A DNA stretch of 6,662 nt from Planctomycetota bacterium (GTDB lineage Bacteria > Planctomycetota > Phycisphaerae > Sedimentisphaerales > SM23-30). Position 1 is the first letter of the stretch, and every line of letters starts with the position of its first letter. The position numbers were made by a program, and so were the translations under genes. The stretch lies in assembly GCA_022705365.1 (NCBI GenBank), contig JAKJEP010000193.1:1-6662 (forward strand). The letters run 5' to 3'. Under the pieces are notes generated by a model that was given only the letters and a program-made list of their open reading frames with translations, was not told the DNA's origin and searched no databases. Shown here piece after piece: positions 1 through 5,068 of the stretch.

Positions 1-1
1 T

Positions 2-697
2 ACCGGCGCGATGGAACCACACAACCGGCATCTGCCCCAGGGGCAGGATTTTCTCCATACCTCCTATGTGGCCCGCCGCTGCTGTGAAATTGCCTGGCAG
101 AAATCTCCCTCGGTCATTTGTCTGCCGGCCATTCCCTACGGGGTGGACTGCAATCTGCTGGACTATCCCCTGGCCATTCATGTCAGCCAGACTGCGCTAA
201 ACGCCGTACTCTCCGATATTATCAAATCCCTGCACCGGCATGGCATCCGGAAAATCGTAATCCTCAACGGTCACGGCGGCAATGATTTCAAATCCCTGAT
301 ACGCCAGATTCAGTGCGACCTGGAGGTATATGTCTTTTTGTGCAACTGGTGGCTGGTGGGGCAGGACCGCTATTTGGAGATATTTGAAAAACCCGACGAC
401 CATGCCGGCGAATGGGAAACGTCTGTGGCGATGGCGCTATATCCCGAACGGGTGGAATCGTTAGAGGTGGCGGGTGACGGGAAGGCCAGGCCGTTTCGTT
501 TTGAAGCCCTGGAAAAGGGCTGGGTTACCACCAGCCGTAATTTCAGCCGGTTAAATGATCACTGTGCAGTGGGTAATCCTAAAGCCGCCGCCCCCGAAAA
601 AGGGCGGAAATATCTGGATTTGGTTTGTGATCGAATCGGGTCCTTTCTGGCGGAATTGGCGGTTACTCCGATTGATGCGAATTTTCCGCACCAGTGA
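2..697 (+). CDS. Creatininase-family metal-dependent amidohydrolase, 5' partial
   Basis: The reading frame is open to the window edge and starts in the middle of the family's first metal motif (TGAMEPHNRHLPQGQD), so the true start lies upstream, probably by 15-25 codons; the ATG at 11 is internal. Family landmarks are present: Glu, His and Asp of the EPH...HLP..QD block, the NGHGGN block in the middle, and HAGEWETS, which carries the second-half His and Glu ligands. Creatininase-family enzymes are cytoplasmic hydrolases with two divalent metal ions that open cyclic or linear amides (creatinine, formamidopyrimidines, mycofactocin precursor peptide). The substrate here cannot be read from sequence. 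Asn replaces the usual Gly after the first His (PHN instead of PHG). The stop lies 40 bp before the precorrin-2 dehydrogenase gene, which suggests one transcript. The family call is secure; the specific activity is not. Confidence 0.9.
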   Translation, partial: TGAMEPHNRHLPQGQDFLHTSYVARRCCEIAWQKSPSVICLPAIPYGVDCNLLDYPLAIHVSQTALNAVLSDIIKSLHRHGIRKIVILNGHGGNDFKSLIRQIQCDLEVYVFLCNWWLVGQDRYLEIFEKPDDHAGEWETSVAMALYPERVESLEVAGDGKARPFRFEALEKGWVTTSRNFSRLNDHCAVGNPKAAAPEKGRKYLDLVCDRIGSFLAELAVTPIDANFPHQ

Positions 698-737
698 AAC
701 GGGTAATTTTTTCAGGAGTAAATCGGCAGGTGTTATA

Positions 738-1388
738 ATGAGCAGACTATATCCTGTTTATCTGAATCTGACCGGCCGTAGGGTGCTGGTCATCGGCGGG
801 GGGGAGGTCGCCAGCCGAAAAGTCAAAGCTCTGCTGGACTGTGATGCGCAGGTGACGGTAATCAGCCCGGAACTGGGTGCCGAATTTCTTTCCTGGCAGG
901 CAGAGAATCGAATCCGGGTGATCCGCCGCCGCTATCAGGAGGGGGATATCAACCAGGCCTTTCTGGTAATTGCCGCTTGTGGTGATCCGCTCGTAAATCA
1001 ACAAGTATTCGCCGAAGCAGATGGGAAAAATATCCTTTGCAATGTGGTGGATGAGCCGGACCTTTGTTCATTTCAGGTTCCGGCTGTGGTTACGCGCGGC
1101 CCGCTGCAGATTGCCGTATCTACCGGCGGTCTCAGCCCGGCTTTGGCCCGTGAAATTGCCGATCGGCTGCGGCAGCAGTTCGGCAGGGAATACGAAGACC
1201 TGCTGGAGGGCCTATCCCGGCTTCGGAGCCATTTGAAGGAAAAATTACCCGGTTCGGAGAATCAGCCGCGCCGTGCCGCCCTCCTGGAAAAATTCATACA
1301 ATCCGGCGCTTTGGAGCTGCTTCAGGCCGGAAAACGGGACCAGTTTCATCAACTGGTGGAAAAATTCAAAAAACAGGCAGGGGGGTAA
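738..1388 (+). CDS. Precorrin-2 dehydrogenase / sirohydrochlorin ferrochelatase, single domain (CysG N-terminal, Met8/SirC type)
   Basis: This 216-residue protein matches the N-terminal half of CysG without the methyltransferase domain. Residues 1-15 (YPVYLNLTGRRVLVIGGG) open a Rossmann fold, with the NAD-binding GGGEVASRK at 20-28. NVVDEPDLCSF around 102-112 holds the conserved catalytic Asp (about 105), and STGGLSPALAREI at 128-140 is the family hallmark. The C-terminal third is the helical dimerisation and ferrochelatase part. Known chemistry: NAD-dependent oxidation of precorrin-2 to sirohydrochlorin, and in many members insertion of Fe2+ to give siroheme; whether chelatase activity is kept is inference. 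ATG 738 is chosen because homology begins there; the frame is open back to 555, but that stretch overlaps the creatininase gene. Only a short GCAGG at 726-730 precedes the start. The downstream adenosyltransferase begins 4 bp after the stop, so the two are surely cotranscribed. Confidence 0.92.
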   Translation: MSRLYPVYLNLTGRRVLVIGGGEVASRKVKALLDCDAQVTVISPELGAEFLSWQAENRIRVIRRRYQEGDINQAFLVIAACGDPLVNQQVFAEADGKNILCNVVDEPDLCSFQVPAVVTRGPLQIAVSTGGLSPALAREIADRLRQQFGREYEDLLEGLSRLRSHLKEKLPGSENQPRRAALLEKFIQSGALELLQAGKRDQFHQLVEKFKKQAGG

Positions 1389-1392
1389 CGAT

Positions 1393-1941
1393 ATGGCGAT
1401 TTTGAAAAAAGGACTGGTGCAAATCTATACCGGGGATGGCAAAGGTAAAACGACCGCCGCTTTGGGTCTGGCCTGGCGAATGCTGGGGGCCGGCGGCCGG
1501 GTCTATATCTGCCAGTTCCTGAAACCGGCTGATTTGGAAACCGGCGAAGCGGCCCTCGCCCGGCACCTGGCGGGAAATCTCACGTTCGAACGGCTGGATG
1601 AAAAATGGGACATGAATACTTTTTTAAGTGATGCCGACCAGGTTTGCACCATGCGGCAGGCCATAGCCCGCAAACTATCCCAGATTCAATCTTTGGTTCG
1701 GGAGGGCCGCTACGACCTGGTTATTCTGGATGAGCTGATCTTTTGTCTCAAAACCAATCTGGCCGGCTGGCCGGAGGTTCGTTCACTTATTCAATCCCGG
1801 GCTGCATCGGTCGAACTGGTCCTGACCGGCAGCGGCGCTGATGAGAACCTGATACAACTGGCGGATCTTGTCACGGAAATGAAGGAAATCAAACACCCCT
1901 TCCGTCAGGGCCAGTCCGCCCGGGCCGGCATCGAATATTGA
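1393..1941 (+). CDS. cobO: Corrinoid (cob(I)yrinic acid a,c-diamide) adenosyltransferase, CobO/BtuR type
   Basis: The product has 182 residues, the usual size for CobO/CobA/BtuR. A P-loop, TGDGKGKTTAALG, sits at 13-25; unusually for P-loop enzymes this family uses ATP as adenosyl donor. QFLK follows at 41-44, a Walker-B-like YDLVILDEL at 107-115, LTGSGAD at 144-150 in place of the commoner LTGR, and the typical tail ADLVTEM...KHPF...ARAGIEY. It transfers the 5'-deoxyadenosyl group of ATP to Co(I) corrinoids in the cytoplasm, during de novo synthesis or salvage. ATG 1393 has a good G-rich Shine-Dalgarno (AGGGGGG, 1379-1385) inside the end of the preceding gene at 7-nt spacing; the frame remains open further upstream, but that part is a shadow of the upstream gene. 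It shares the tetrapyrrole theme with its neighbour. No other cobalamin genes are visible in the window. Confidence 0.93.
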   Translation: MAILKKGLVQIYTGDGKGKTTAALGLAWRMLGAGGRVYICQFLKPADLETGEAALARHLAGNLTFERLDEKWDMNTFLSDADQVCTMRQAIARKLSQIQSLVREGRYDLVILDELIFCLKTNLAGWPEVRSLIQSRAASVELVLTGSGADENLIQLADLVTEMKEIKHPFRQGQSARAGIEY

Positions 1942-1953
1942 CGCCAGCGTCAA
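1938..1953. repeat. Perfect 7-bp inverted repeat over the cobO stop codon
   Basis: TTGACGC-CA-GCGTCAA is perfectly palindromic apart from the central two bases, and it overlaps the TGA stop at 1939-1941. In RNA it would form a 6-bp stem with a CCAG tetraloop. No U-tract follows, so it is not a standard intrinsic terminator. It could stabilise the 3' end of the mRNA, act as a protein-binding operator, or be chance. Confidence 0.4.
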
Positions 1954-2020
1954 AAGCTCTTCGACCCCTTGTTATTGGGGAGATTGGATGTCCATATCGA
2001 CTTTTGGCGGTTCCTAAAGC

Positions 2021-2046
2021 CATCCGTTACTTATCGGATGTAACGG
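2021..2046. repeat. Two overlapping, mutually exclusive hairpins
   Basis: CATCCG (2021-2026) pairs perfectly with CGGATG (2035-2040), while CCGTTAC (2024-2030) pairs perfectly with GTAACGG (2040-2046). The arms share bases, so only one hairpin can form at a time. No U-tract follows on the plus strand. On the minus strand the element lies beyond the T-run at 2066-2073. Function unknown. Confidence 0.4.
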
Positions 2047-2065
2047 TTTGGAGTTCCCTCCGCGC

Positions 2066-2097
2066 AAAAAAAAGGCCGATGCCTGCAAACATCGACC
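2066..2097 (-). terminator. Intrinsic terminator on the minus strand
   Basis: Read on the minus strand, GGTCGATG (2097-2090), an 8-nt loop TTTGCAGG, and CATCGGCC (2081-2074) form a fully paired 8-bp stem with one U-G wobble. It is followed directly by eight T residues (2073-2066). This is a textbook Rho-independent terminator. On the plus strand the same stem has a C-A mismatch, and the homopolymer precedes it as A8, so it works only for leftward transcription. No minus-strand gene ends nearby; the nearest minus-strand coding sequence is the GH32 gene, several kilobases to the right with three plus-strand genes between. It therefore implies a local minus-strand transcript, or protection of cobO from antisense reading. 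Confidence 0.6.
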
Positions 2098-2306
2098 ATC
2101 AGCGTCCCGGTAGAAAAAAGGGTGTTTATTGCCTGTATCTATGTTGAGCCTTTTGGCTCCTTTCTCTTCCAACACCGGAGTTATTCTACCTATCGTCTTA
2201 TTTTCGACGCGAATTTACTAAAAAAAACGGTCTTGTATTATCGGAATCGAAATTTATACCTGGTGCATATTCATTCGGGCTTTATGGTACGTTTTTCTCT
2301 CATATG
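2066..2306 (-). ncRNA. Candidate small structured RNA ending at the minus-strand terminator
   Basis: Upstream (minus sense) of the terminator lies a nested fold. An outer stem GGTAGAA/TTCTACC pairs 2184-2190 with 2109-2115, an inner stem pairs 2171-2176 with 2121-2126 (GGTGTT/AACACC), and an apical hairpin GAGCC-AAAA-GGCTC spans 2159-2146. A further small hairpin (CGTC/GACG, 2194-2209) precedes these. There is no minus-strand open frame of useful length. A possible promoter is TTGTCA at 2343-2338 and TAGAAA at 2319-2314 with 18-nt spacing, giving a start near 2306 and an RNA of about 240 nt. GATAAT at 2242-2237 offers a later start. It does not match tmRNA, SRP RNA, RNase P, 6S RNA or a riboswitch class that I can recognise. 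The 5' end is a guess; the call rests on the terminator plus the nested stems. Confidence 0.33.
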
Positions 2307-2336
2307 GGTGCTATTTCTATCGGCCGGTCCGTTCGA

Positions 2337-2364
2337 TTGACAATAAAAAAGGCCAAGATATTTT
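2337..2364 (+). promoter_or_regulatory. Sigma-70-like promoter for the protease gene
   Basis: A consensus -35 TTGACA (2337-2342) is followed after 16 nt by TATTTT (2359-2364), four of six matches to the -10 consensus. Transcription would start near 2371 and give a leader of about 120 nt before ATG 2494. The -35 overlaps a leftward TTGTCA (2343-2338) that may serve the minus-strand RNA candidate. Confidence 0.45.
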
Positions 2365-2406
2365 TCCCAACCTTCGCGGGTTTTGCGTCGATACAATTTC
2401 AAGATA

Positions 2407-2426
2407 CTGCAAACGGATCCTTGCAG
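2407..2426 (+). repeat. Hairpin in the protease mRNA leader
   Basis: CTGCAA and TTGCAG flank an 8-nt loop (ACGGATCC), a perfect 6-bp stem about 70 nt before the protease start codon. No U-tract follows. It may be a minor 5'-UTR structure or chance. Confidence 0.3.
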
Positions 2427-2493
2427 GGAAAACGAAACGGATTCAGGAAGAGGAACCCATTATCGGAACCTTAGTTACGAAGAGCAAAACGAA

Positions 2494-3720
2494 ATGCATA
2501 CTTGCCGCCCGATAATATTTCTATCTTTGTTCATTCTCAGCGTGGCGGTTCTGGGGAGCATTTCCCTGTATCAATACCGCGAATTGGAACAGCTTCGCTA
2601 TGCCAGCCGGCTGGAAACCCGGCATCAATCGCAGCGTACCGACCTGCTGCAGCAGGAGTGGTATCAGGTTAAAACTAAATTCGAGCATCAGATTGAAGAG
2701 GAAATAGCCAGACGAATTGATGAGCAATGGACCCGAAGCCATTTGGTTCATCCGCGGCTGGTGTCGGAAGGAGAAGGCATATCCGAATCCGGTAATTCCC
2801 AGGCTATCGTGGCGGAATGTTCCCCTGGTGTCTGTCTGATTCAGGGGGCGTATCTGTTTTTAGATCCCAAAACCGAGATGCCTCTGCGTTATACCACAGA
2901 ATCGACCCAGCCAGGAGAAGATGCTTGTCAGTCGGAAGCCATCTCTGTCGAGGTGCCCAGGCAGTCCGATGGTTCGTATGCGGTCAGTGTGAATGGGAGG
3001 GGGGGCCTCCTGCTGGTGGAATATACCGGGACCGGGTTTCTGGTCGATGGGCAGGGCTTCCTGATAACCAATAAGCATGTTACCACTCCCTGGGAAGTAT
3101 CCCGGGAATATCAGCCGATTCTGCAAGCGGGCTATGTACCGCGTTTGTACCTTTTCCAGGTTTTCTTTCCCAACCAAAATAGACCGCTGCAGGCCGAGAT
3201 AATTGACCATTCGGATACCGAGGATGTCGCTCTGCTCTATGCCAATGTGTCCGGCCTGGGTATTCAGCCGCTCCTCTGCCAGGAAGATCCCGACCGGTTG
3301 CAAGTTGGTGAAACCGTGCTGGTTTTGGGGTATCCCACCGGTTTTGATGTGCTGCTGGCCCGTTTGAGTGAGCAGGACCTGGCGGATATCTTCGGCACGG
3401 AGGATCTCAGTTTTGATCAGATGGCCTGTGATTTGGCCCGGCGAAATTTAATTCAGCCTGTTGCCACACGGGGTATGTGCGGGCGTGTCAGCGGGGGAAA
3501 AATTATTTATGATGCTCAGACTGCTATCGGCGGTTCCGGAGCTCCGGTCTTCGGCAGCGACGGCAAAGTGGTGGCTATTAATACCGCCCTGTTGAAAGGC
3601 TTCCCCGGTACCAATTTCGGGATTCCCATCGAGGAGGGTTTAAGGCTTCTGCGGAGGCAAAAATCATCGCAGAGGCAAACGGATCTGGCTGCAGAGAAAG
3701 ACTGCCCAGATAGGATGTAA
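2494..3720 (+). CDS. Membrane-anchored trypsin-like (S1 family) serine protease with coiled-coil stalk
   Basis: The 408-residue protein begins with a short N-terminus and one hydrophobic segment (about 7-26), best read as an uncleaved signal anchor. Next come a charged, heptad-like region (about 27-82, likely coiled coil) and a spacer of about 90 residues. The chymotrypsin-fold domain follows: GTGFLVDGQGFLITNKHV with catalytic His195, DTEDVALL with Asp244, and AIGGSGAPVF with Ser348. The triad is complete, so activity is likely and the domain should face the periplasm. Unlike DegP/DegS it has no PDZ domain after the protease domain, only about 25 polar residues. An acidic stretch (about 287-325) between the Asp and Ser motifs looks like a loop insertion. 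ATG 2494 is preferred because it places the hydrophobic segment at the N-terminus and has a GAAGAG at 2479-2484; a TTG at 2383 would add 37 unlike-looking residues. Substrate unknown. Confidence 0.85.
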   Translation: MHTCRPIIFLSLFILSVAVLGSISLYQYRELEQLRYASRLETRHQSQRTDLLQQEWYQVKTKFEHQIEEEIARRIDEQWTRSHLVHPRLVSEGEGISESGNSQAIVAECSPGVCLIQGAYLFLDPKTEMPLRYTTESTQPGEDACQSEAISVEVPRQSDGSYAVSVNGRGGLLLVEYTGTGFLVDGQGFLITNKHVTTPWEVSREYQPILQAGYVPRLYLFQVFFPNQNRPLQAEIIDHSDTEDVALLYANVSGLGIQPLLCQEDPDRLQVGETVLVLGYPTGFDVLLARLSEQDLADIFGTEDLSFDQMACDLARRNLIQPVATRGMCGRVSGGKIIYDAQTAIGGSGAPVFGSDGKVVAINTALLKGFPGTNFGIPIEEGLRLLRRQKSSQRQTDLAAEKDCPDRM

Positions 3721-3802
3721 GATTTTAATATTAAACAGGTTACGTTATTATATACACAGCCCTGTTCCAATCATTCTCTTCGATATTTACACAAATCTAC
3801 AG

Positions 3803-3812
3803 CGGTTAACCG
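3803..3812. promoter_or_regulatory. Palindrome CGGTTAACCG beside a -10-like GATAAT
   Basis: A perfect 10-bp palindrome ends at the first base of GATAAT (3812-3817), in the 153-bp gap before the small cysteine protein gene. TTTACA at 3786-3791 is the best -35 candidate, but the 20-nt spacing is too long for a standard promoter. An operator overlapping a promoter is possible but weakly supported. Confidence 0.22.
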
Positions 3813-3873
3813 ATAATAAGATTGGATGCCCGATTATGGTTTCGGGTTTTTCTATGTTGGAGGTATGGTGTAT

Positions 3874-4062
3874 ATGGATTGTCCTTTCGTCAATCAGGAT
3901 CGGCCGCTATGCAGCGAACGGTTGAATATGCAGCGTCTGGAGGACGCTTATGAGCTGTGTATGGATAACTTTATGTTCTGCCCGGTTTATCTGCTGTTGA
4001 GCCGAAGAGAATCCCGTTTGGCAGGGGTGGGAGCGGGCAGGTCGGAACGGGAGTTTTACTAG
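3874..4062 (+). CDS. Small four-cysteine protein of unknown function, upstream of xerD
   Basis: A 62-residue product, not recognised with confidence. Four cysteines are at 3, 13, 29 and 36 (C-x9-C-x15-C-x6-C), the first and last each followed by Pro (DCPF and FCPVY). Between them is a predicted amphipathic helix (LNMQRLEDAYELCMDNF). The spacing and the CP pairs suggest a metal site, zinc or an iron-sulfur cluster, but that is inference. The last 20 residues are basic, Gly-rich and probably disordered. The start is decided by the ribosome-binding site: GGAGG at 3859-3863 is 10 nt from ATG 3874 but only 1 nt from the in-frame ATG 3865, and the frame extends back to 3826 without a better site. 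No signal peptide, so it is likely cytoplasmic. The xerD start is 34 bp after its stop, and the two are probably cotranscribed. Confidence 0.6.
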   Translation: MDCPFVNQDRPLCSERLNMQRLEDAYELCMDNFMFCPVYLLLSRRESRLAGVGAGRSEREFY

Positions 4063-4079
4063 GGATTTATCATTCCGCA

Positions 4080-4094
4080 TTCGGTGGAACCGAA
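4080..4094 (+). promoter_or_regulatory. Hairpin enclosing the xerD ribosome-binding site
   Basis: TTCGGT-GGA-ACCGAA is a perfect 6-bp stem with a three-base loop, ending two bases before the ATG at 4097. The only Shine-Dalgarno-like sequence for xerD, GGTGGA (4083-4088), lies in its left arm and loop, so folding would hide it. This may limit translation of xerD or couple it to translation of the upstream small gene. Confidence 0.4.
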
Positions 4095-4096
4095 AA

Positions 4097-5017
4097 ATGC
4101 CGCAAGCGATAACGACAGAAACAGCCTGGCCTTTCTCTCAGATCGGCTCTTTTGTGAATTACCTGGTAGCGGAATGCGGACTGGCGGAAAATACCATTCT
4201 GGCTTATCGGCGGGATTTGGTTCGATTCGGGGGTTATTGTCAGACCGTTTCTCTAAACGATGTTCAAAAAGTTACGCCCAAAGACCTTCAGGACTATGCC
4301 CATTCCCTCTTTTCCGCCAAGCTGGCCTCCAGCAGCATTGCCCGTCATATGGTGGCGGTGAAGATGTTTCTCCGTTTTCACCAGCTCAGCGGCCTGCTAA
4401 AAGAGGATCTTTGCTCCGTACTCGAATCGCCTAAATTGTGGAAACGGCTGCCCAACGTGTTGAGCCGCCAGCGAACCGTCGAGCTGATAACCGCTCAGGA
4501 TGAAGAGGATCCGCTTTATTTGCGGAACCGAACGCTGCTGGAGCTGCTTTACGCCACCGGTATGCGAGCCTCGGAAATTGCCGGCATCGAGTTAAAAGAT
4601 ATCAATTTTCAGATCGGGTATATCCGCTGTTTCGGCAAAGGAAATAAGGAGAGAATAATTCCTGTTCATAAGCTGGCTCAGGAACTGCTTATTCGATATT
4701 TGCAGGAATTGCGTCCTGTTCTGCTGGGTGATAAAACGCATAATACGGTTTTTCTCTCCCGTACCGGCCAGCCGCTCAGCCGTATCGAAGTCTGGCGGAT
4801 TGTCAAGCGTTCCGCCCGTACTGCCGGCCTAATTGGGAAAATCAGCCCCCATACCCTCCGCCACTGTTTCGGTTCCCATCTGCTCCAGGGCGGCGCCGAC
4901 TTACGCAGCGTGCAGGAAATGCTTGGCCATGCGGATGTTACTACCACCCAGATTTACACCCACGTGGACCAGGAACACCTCCGCAGCATTCACAAAAAAT
5001 ATCACCCGCGCCCCTGA
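4097..5017 (+). CDS. xerD: Site-specific tyrosine recombinase XerD
   Basis: The 306-residue length is typical for XerC/XerD. The N-terminal SAM-like core-binding domain (about 13-105) contains LAENTILAYRRDL at 29-41. The catalytic domain shows all the active-site residues: Arg157 in ATGMRASE, Lys181 in GKGNKERIIP, His252 and Arg255 in PHTLRHCFGSHLL, His278 in MLGHADVTTTQIYTHV, and the nucleophile Tyr287. The ending TTQIYTHV...HPRP resembles XerD more than XerC. With its partner recombinase at dif, under FtsK control, XerD resolves chromosome dimers; related proteins are also used by integrating elements. No flanking repeats, att site or other integrase-associated genes are visible, so the housekeeping role is favoured. 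Start at ATG 4097; it follows the small cysteine protein gene by 34 bp and converges on the GH32 gene. Confidence 0.93.
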   Translation: MPQAITTETAWPFSQIGSFVNYLVAECGLAENTILAYRRDLVRFGGYCQTVSLNDVQKVTPKDLQDYAHSLFSAKLASSSIARHMVAVKMFLRFHQLSGLLKEDLCSVLESPKLWKRLPNVLSRQRTVELITAQDEEDPLYLRNRTLLELLYATGMRASEIAGIELKDINFQIGYIRCFGKGNKERIIPVHKLAQELLIRYLQELRPVLLGDKTHNTVFLSRTGQPLSRIEVWRIVKRSARTAGLIGKISPHTLRHCFGSHLLQGGADLRSVQEMLGHADVTTTQIYTHVDQEHLRSIHKKYHPRP

Positions 5018-5068
5018 ATCAGCATGGTGCAGGGGGGGATTATTTTGAGGCAGATACTGGTTCTTCAG

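Larger units (their letters stand above)
1942..2493. other. Long intergenic region without a credible gene, rich in inverted repeats
   Basis: This stretch of about 550 bp lies between cobO and the protease gene. The open frames in it (for example 1938-2147 and 2122-2340 on the plus strand) have no recognisable domain, odd amino-acid composition and no convincing ribosome-binding site. Composition is more AT-rich than the genes, with A8 runs at 2066-2073 and 2220-2227. It contains overlapping hairpins at 2021-2046, a minus-strand terminator at 2066-2097, a nested stem structure at 2109-2190, a plus-strand promoter-like pair at 2337-2364 and a leader hairpin at 2407-2426. Each is listed separately where supportable. 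Confidence 0.7.

Noticed and set aside
1938..2147. 69-codon plus-strand open frame after cobO
   Set aside because: It overlaps the cobO stop, has no usable ribosome-binding site or recognisable domain, and runs through the palindromes and the A8 run of the intergenic region.
2220..2227. A8/T8 run as a second minus-strand terminator
   Set aside because: The preceding minus-strand sequence forms only a weak, mismatched stem and the T-run is not adjacent to it.
2241..2252. tRNA T-arm-like TTTCGATTCCGA on the minus strand
   Set aside because: The flanking bases do not form a 5-bp T-stem, and there is no acceptor or anticodon arm at the right distances.
2122..2340. 72-codon plus-strand open frame
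   Set aside because: Its composition (many Phe, Tyr, Leu) is that of translated AT-rich noncoding DNA, and it coincides with the nested RNA-like stems.
2383..2493. TTG start giving the protease 37 extra N-terminal residues
   Set aside because: The extension is polar, would place the membrane anchor internally, starts with a rare codon and contains the leader hairpin. ATG 2494 gives a normal signal-anchor protein.
1942..2493. Cobalamin riboswitch or another known riboswitch near cobO
   Set aside because: The region is downstream of cobO, and I could not find the conserved B12-box, c-di-GMP, glycine, FMN or fluoride core sequences on either strand. A covariance-model search would settle it.
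2996..3010. GGAGG...CCTCC hairpin and G-run inside the protease gene
   Set aside because: It encodes ordinary Gly-Gly-Leu-Leu codons in the protein and has no sign of a regulatory role.
3734..3766. AACAGG...CCTGTT as terminator of the protease gene
   Set aside because: A 6-bp stem with a 21-nt loop and no following T-run is too weak to call.
4097..5017. XerD as integrase of a mobile element
   Set aside because: No att-like direct repeats, tRNA target, excisionase or phage genes in the window; the C-terminal signature is that of housekeeping XerD.
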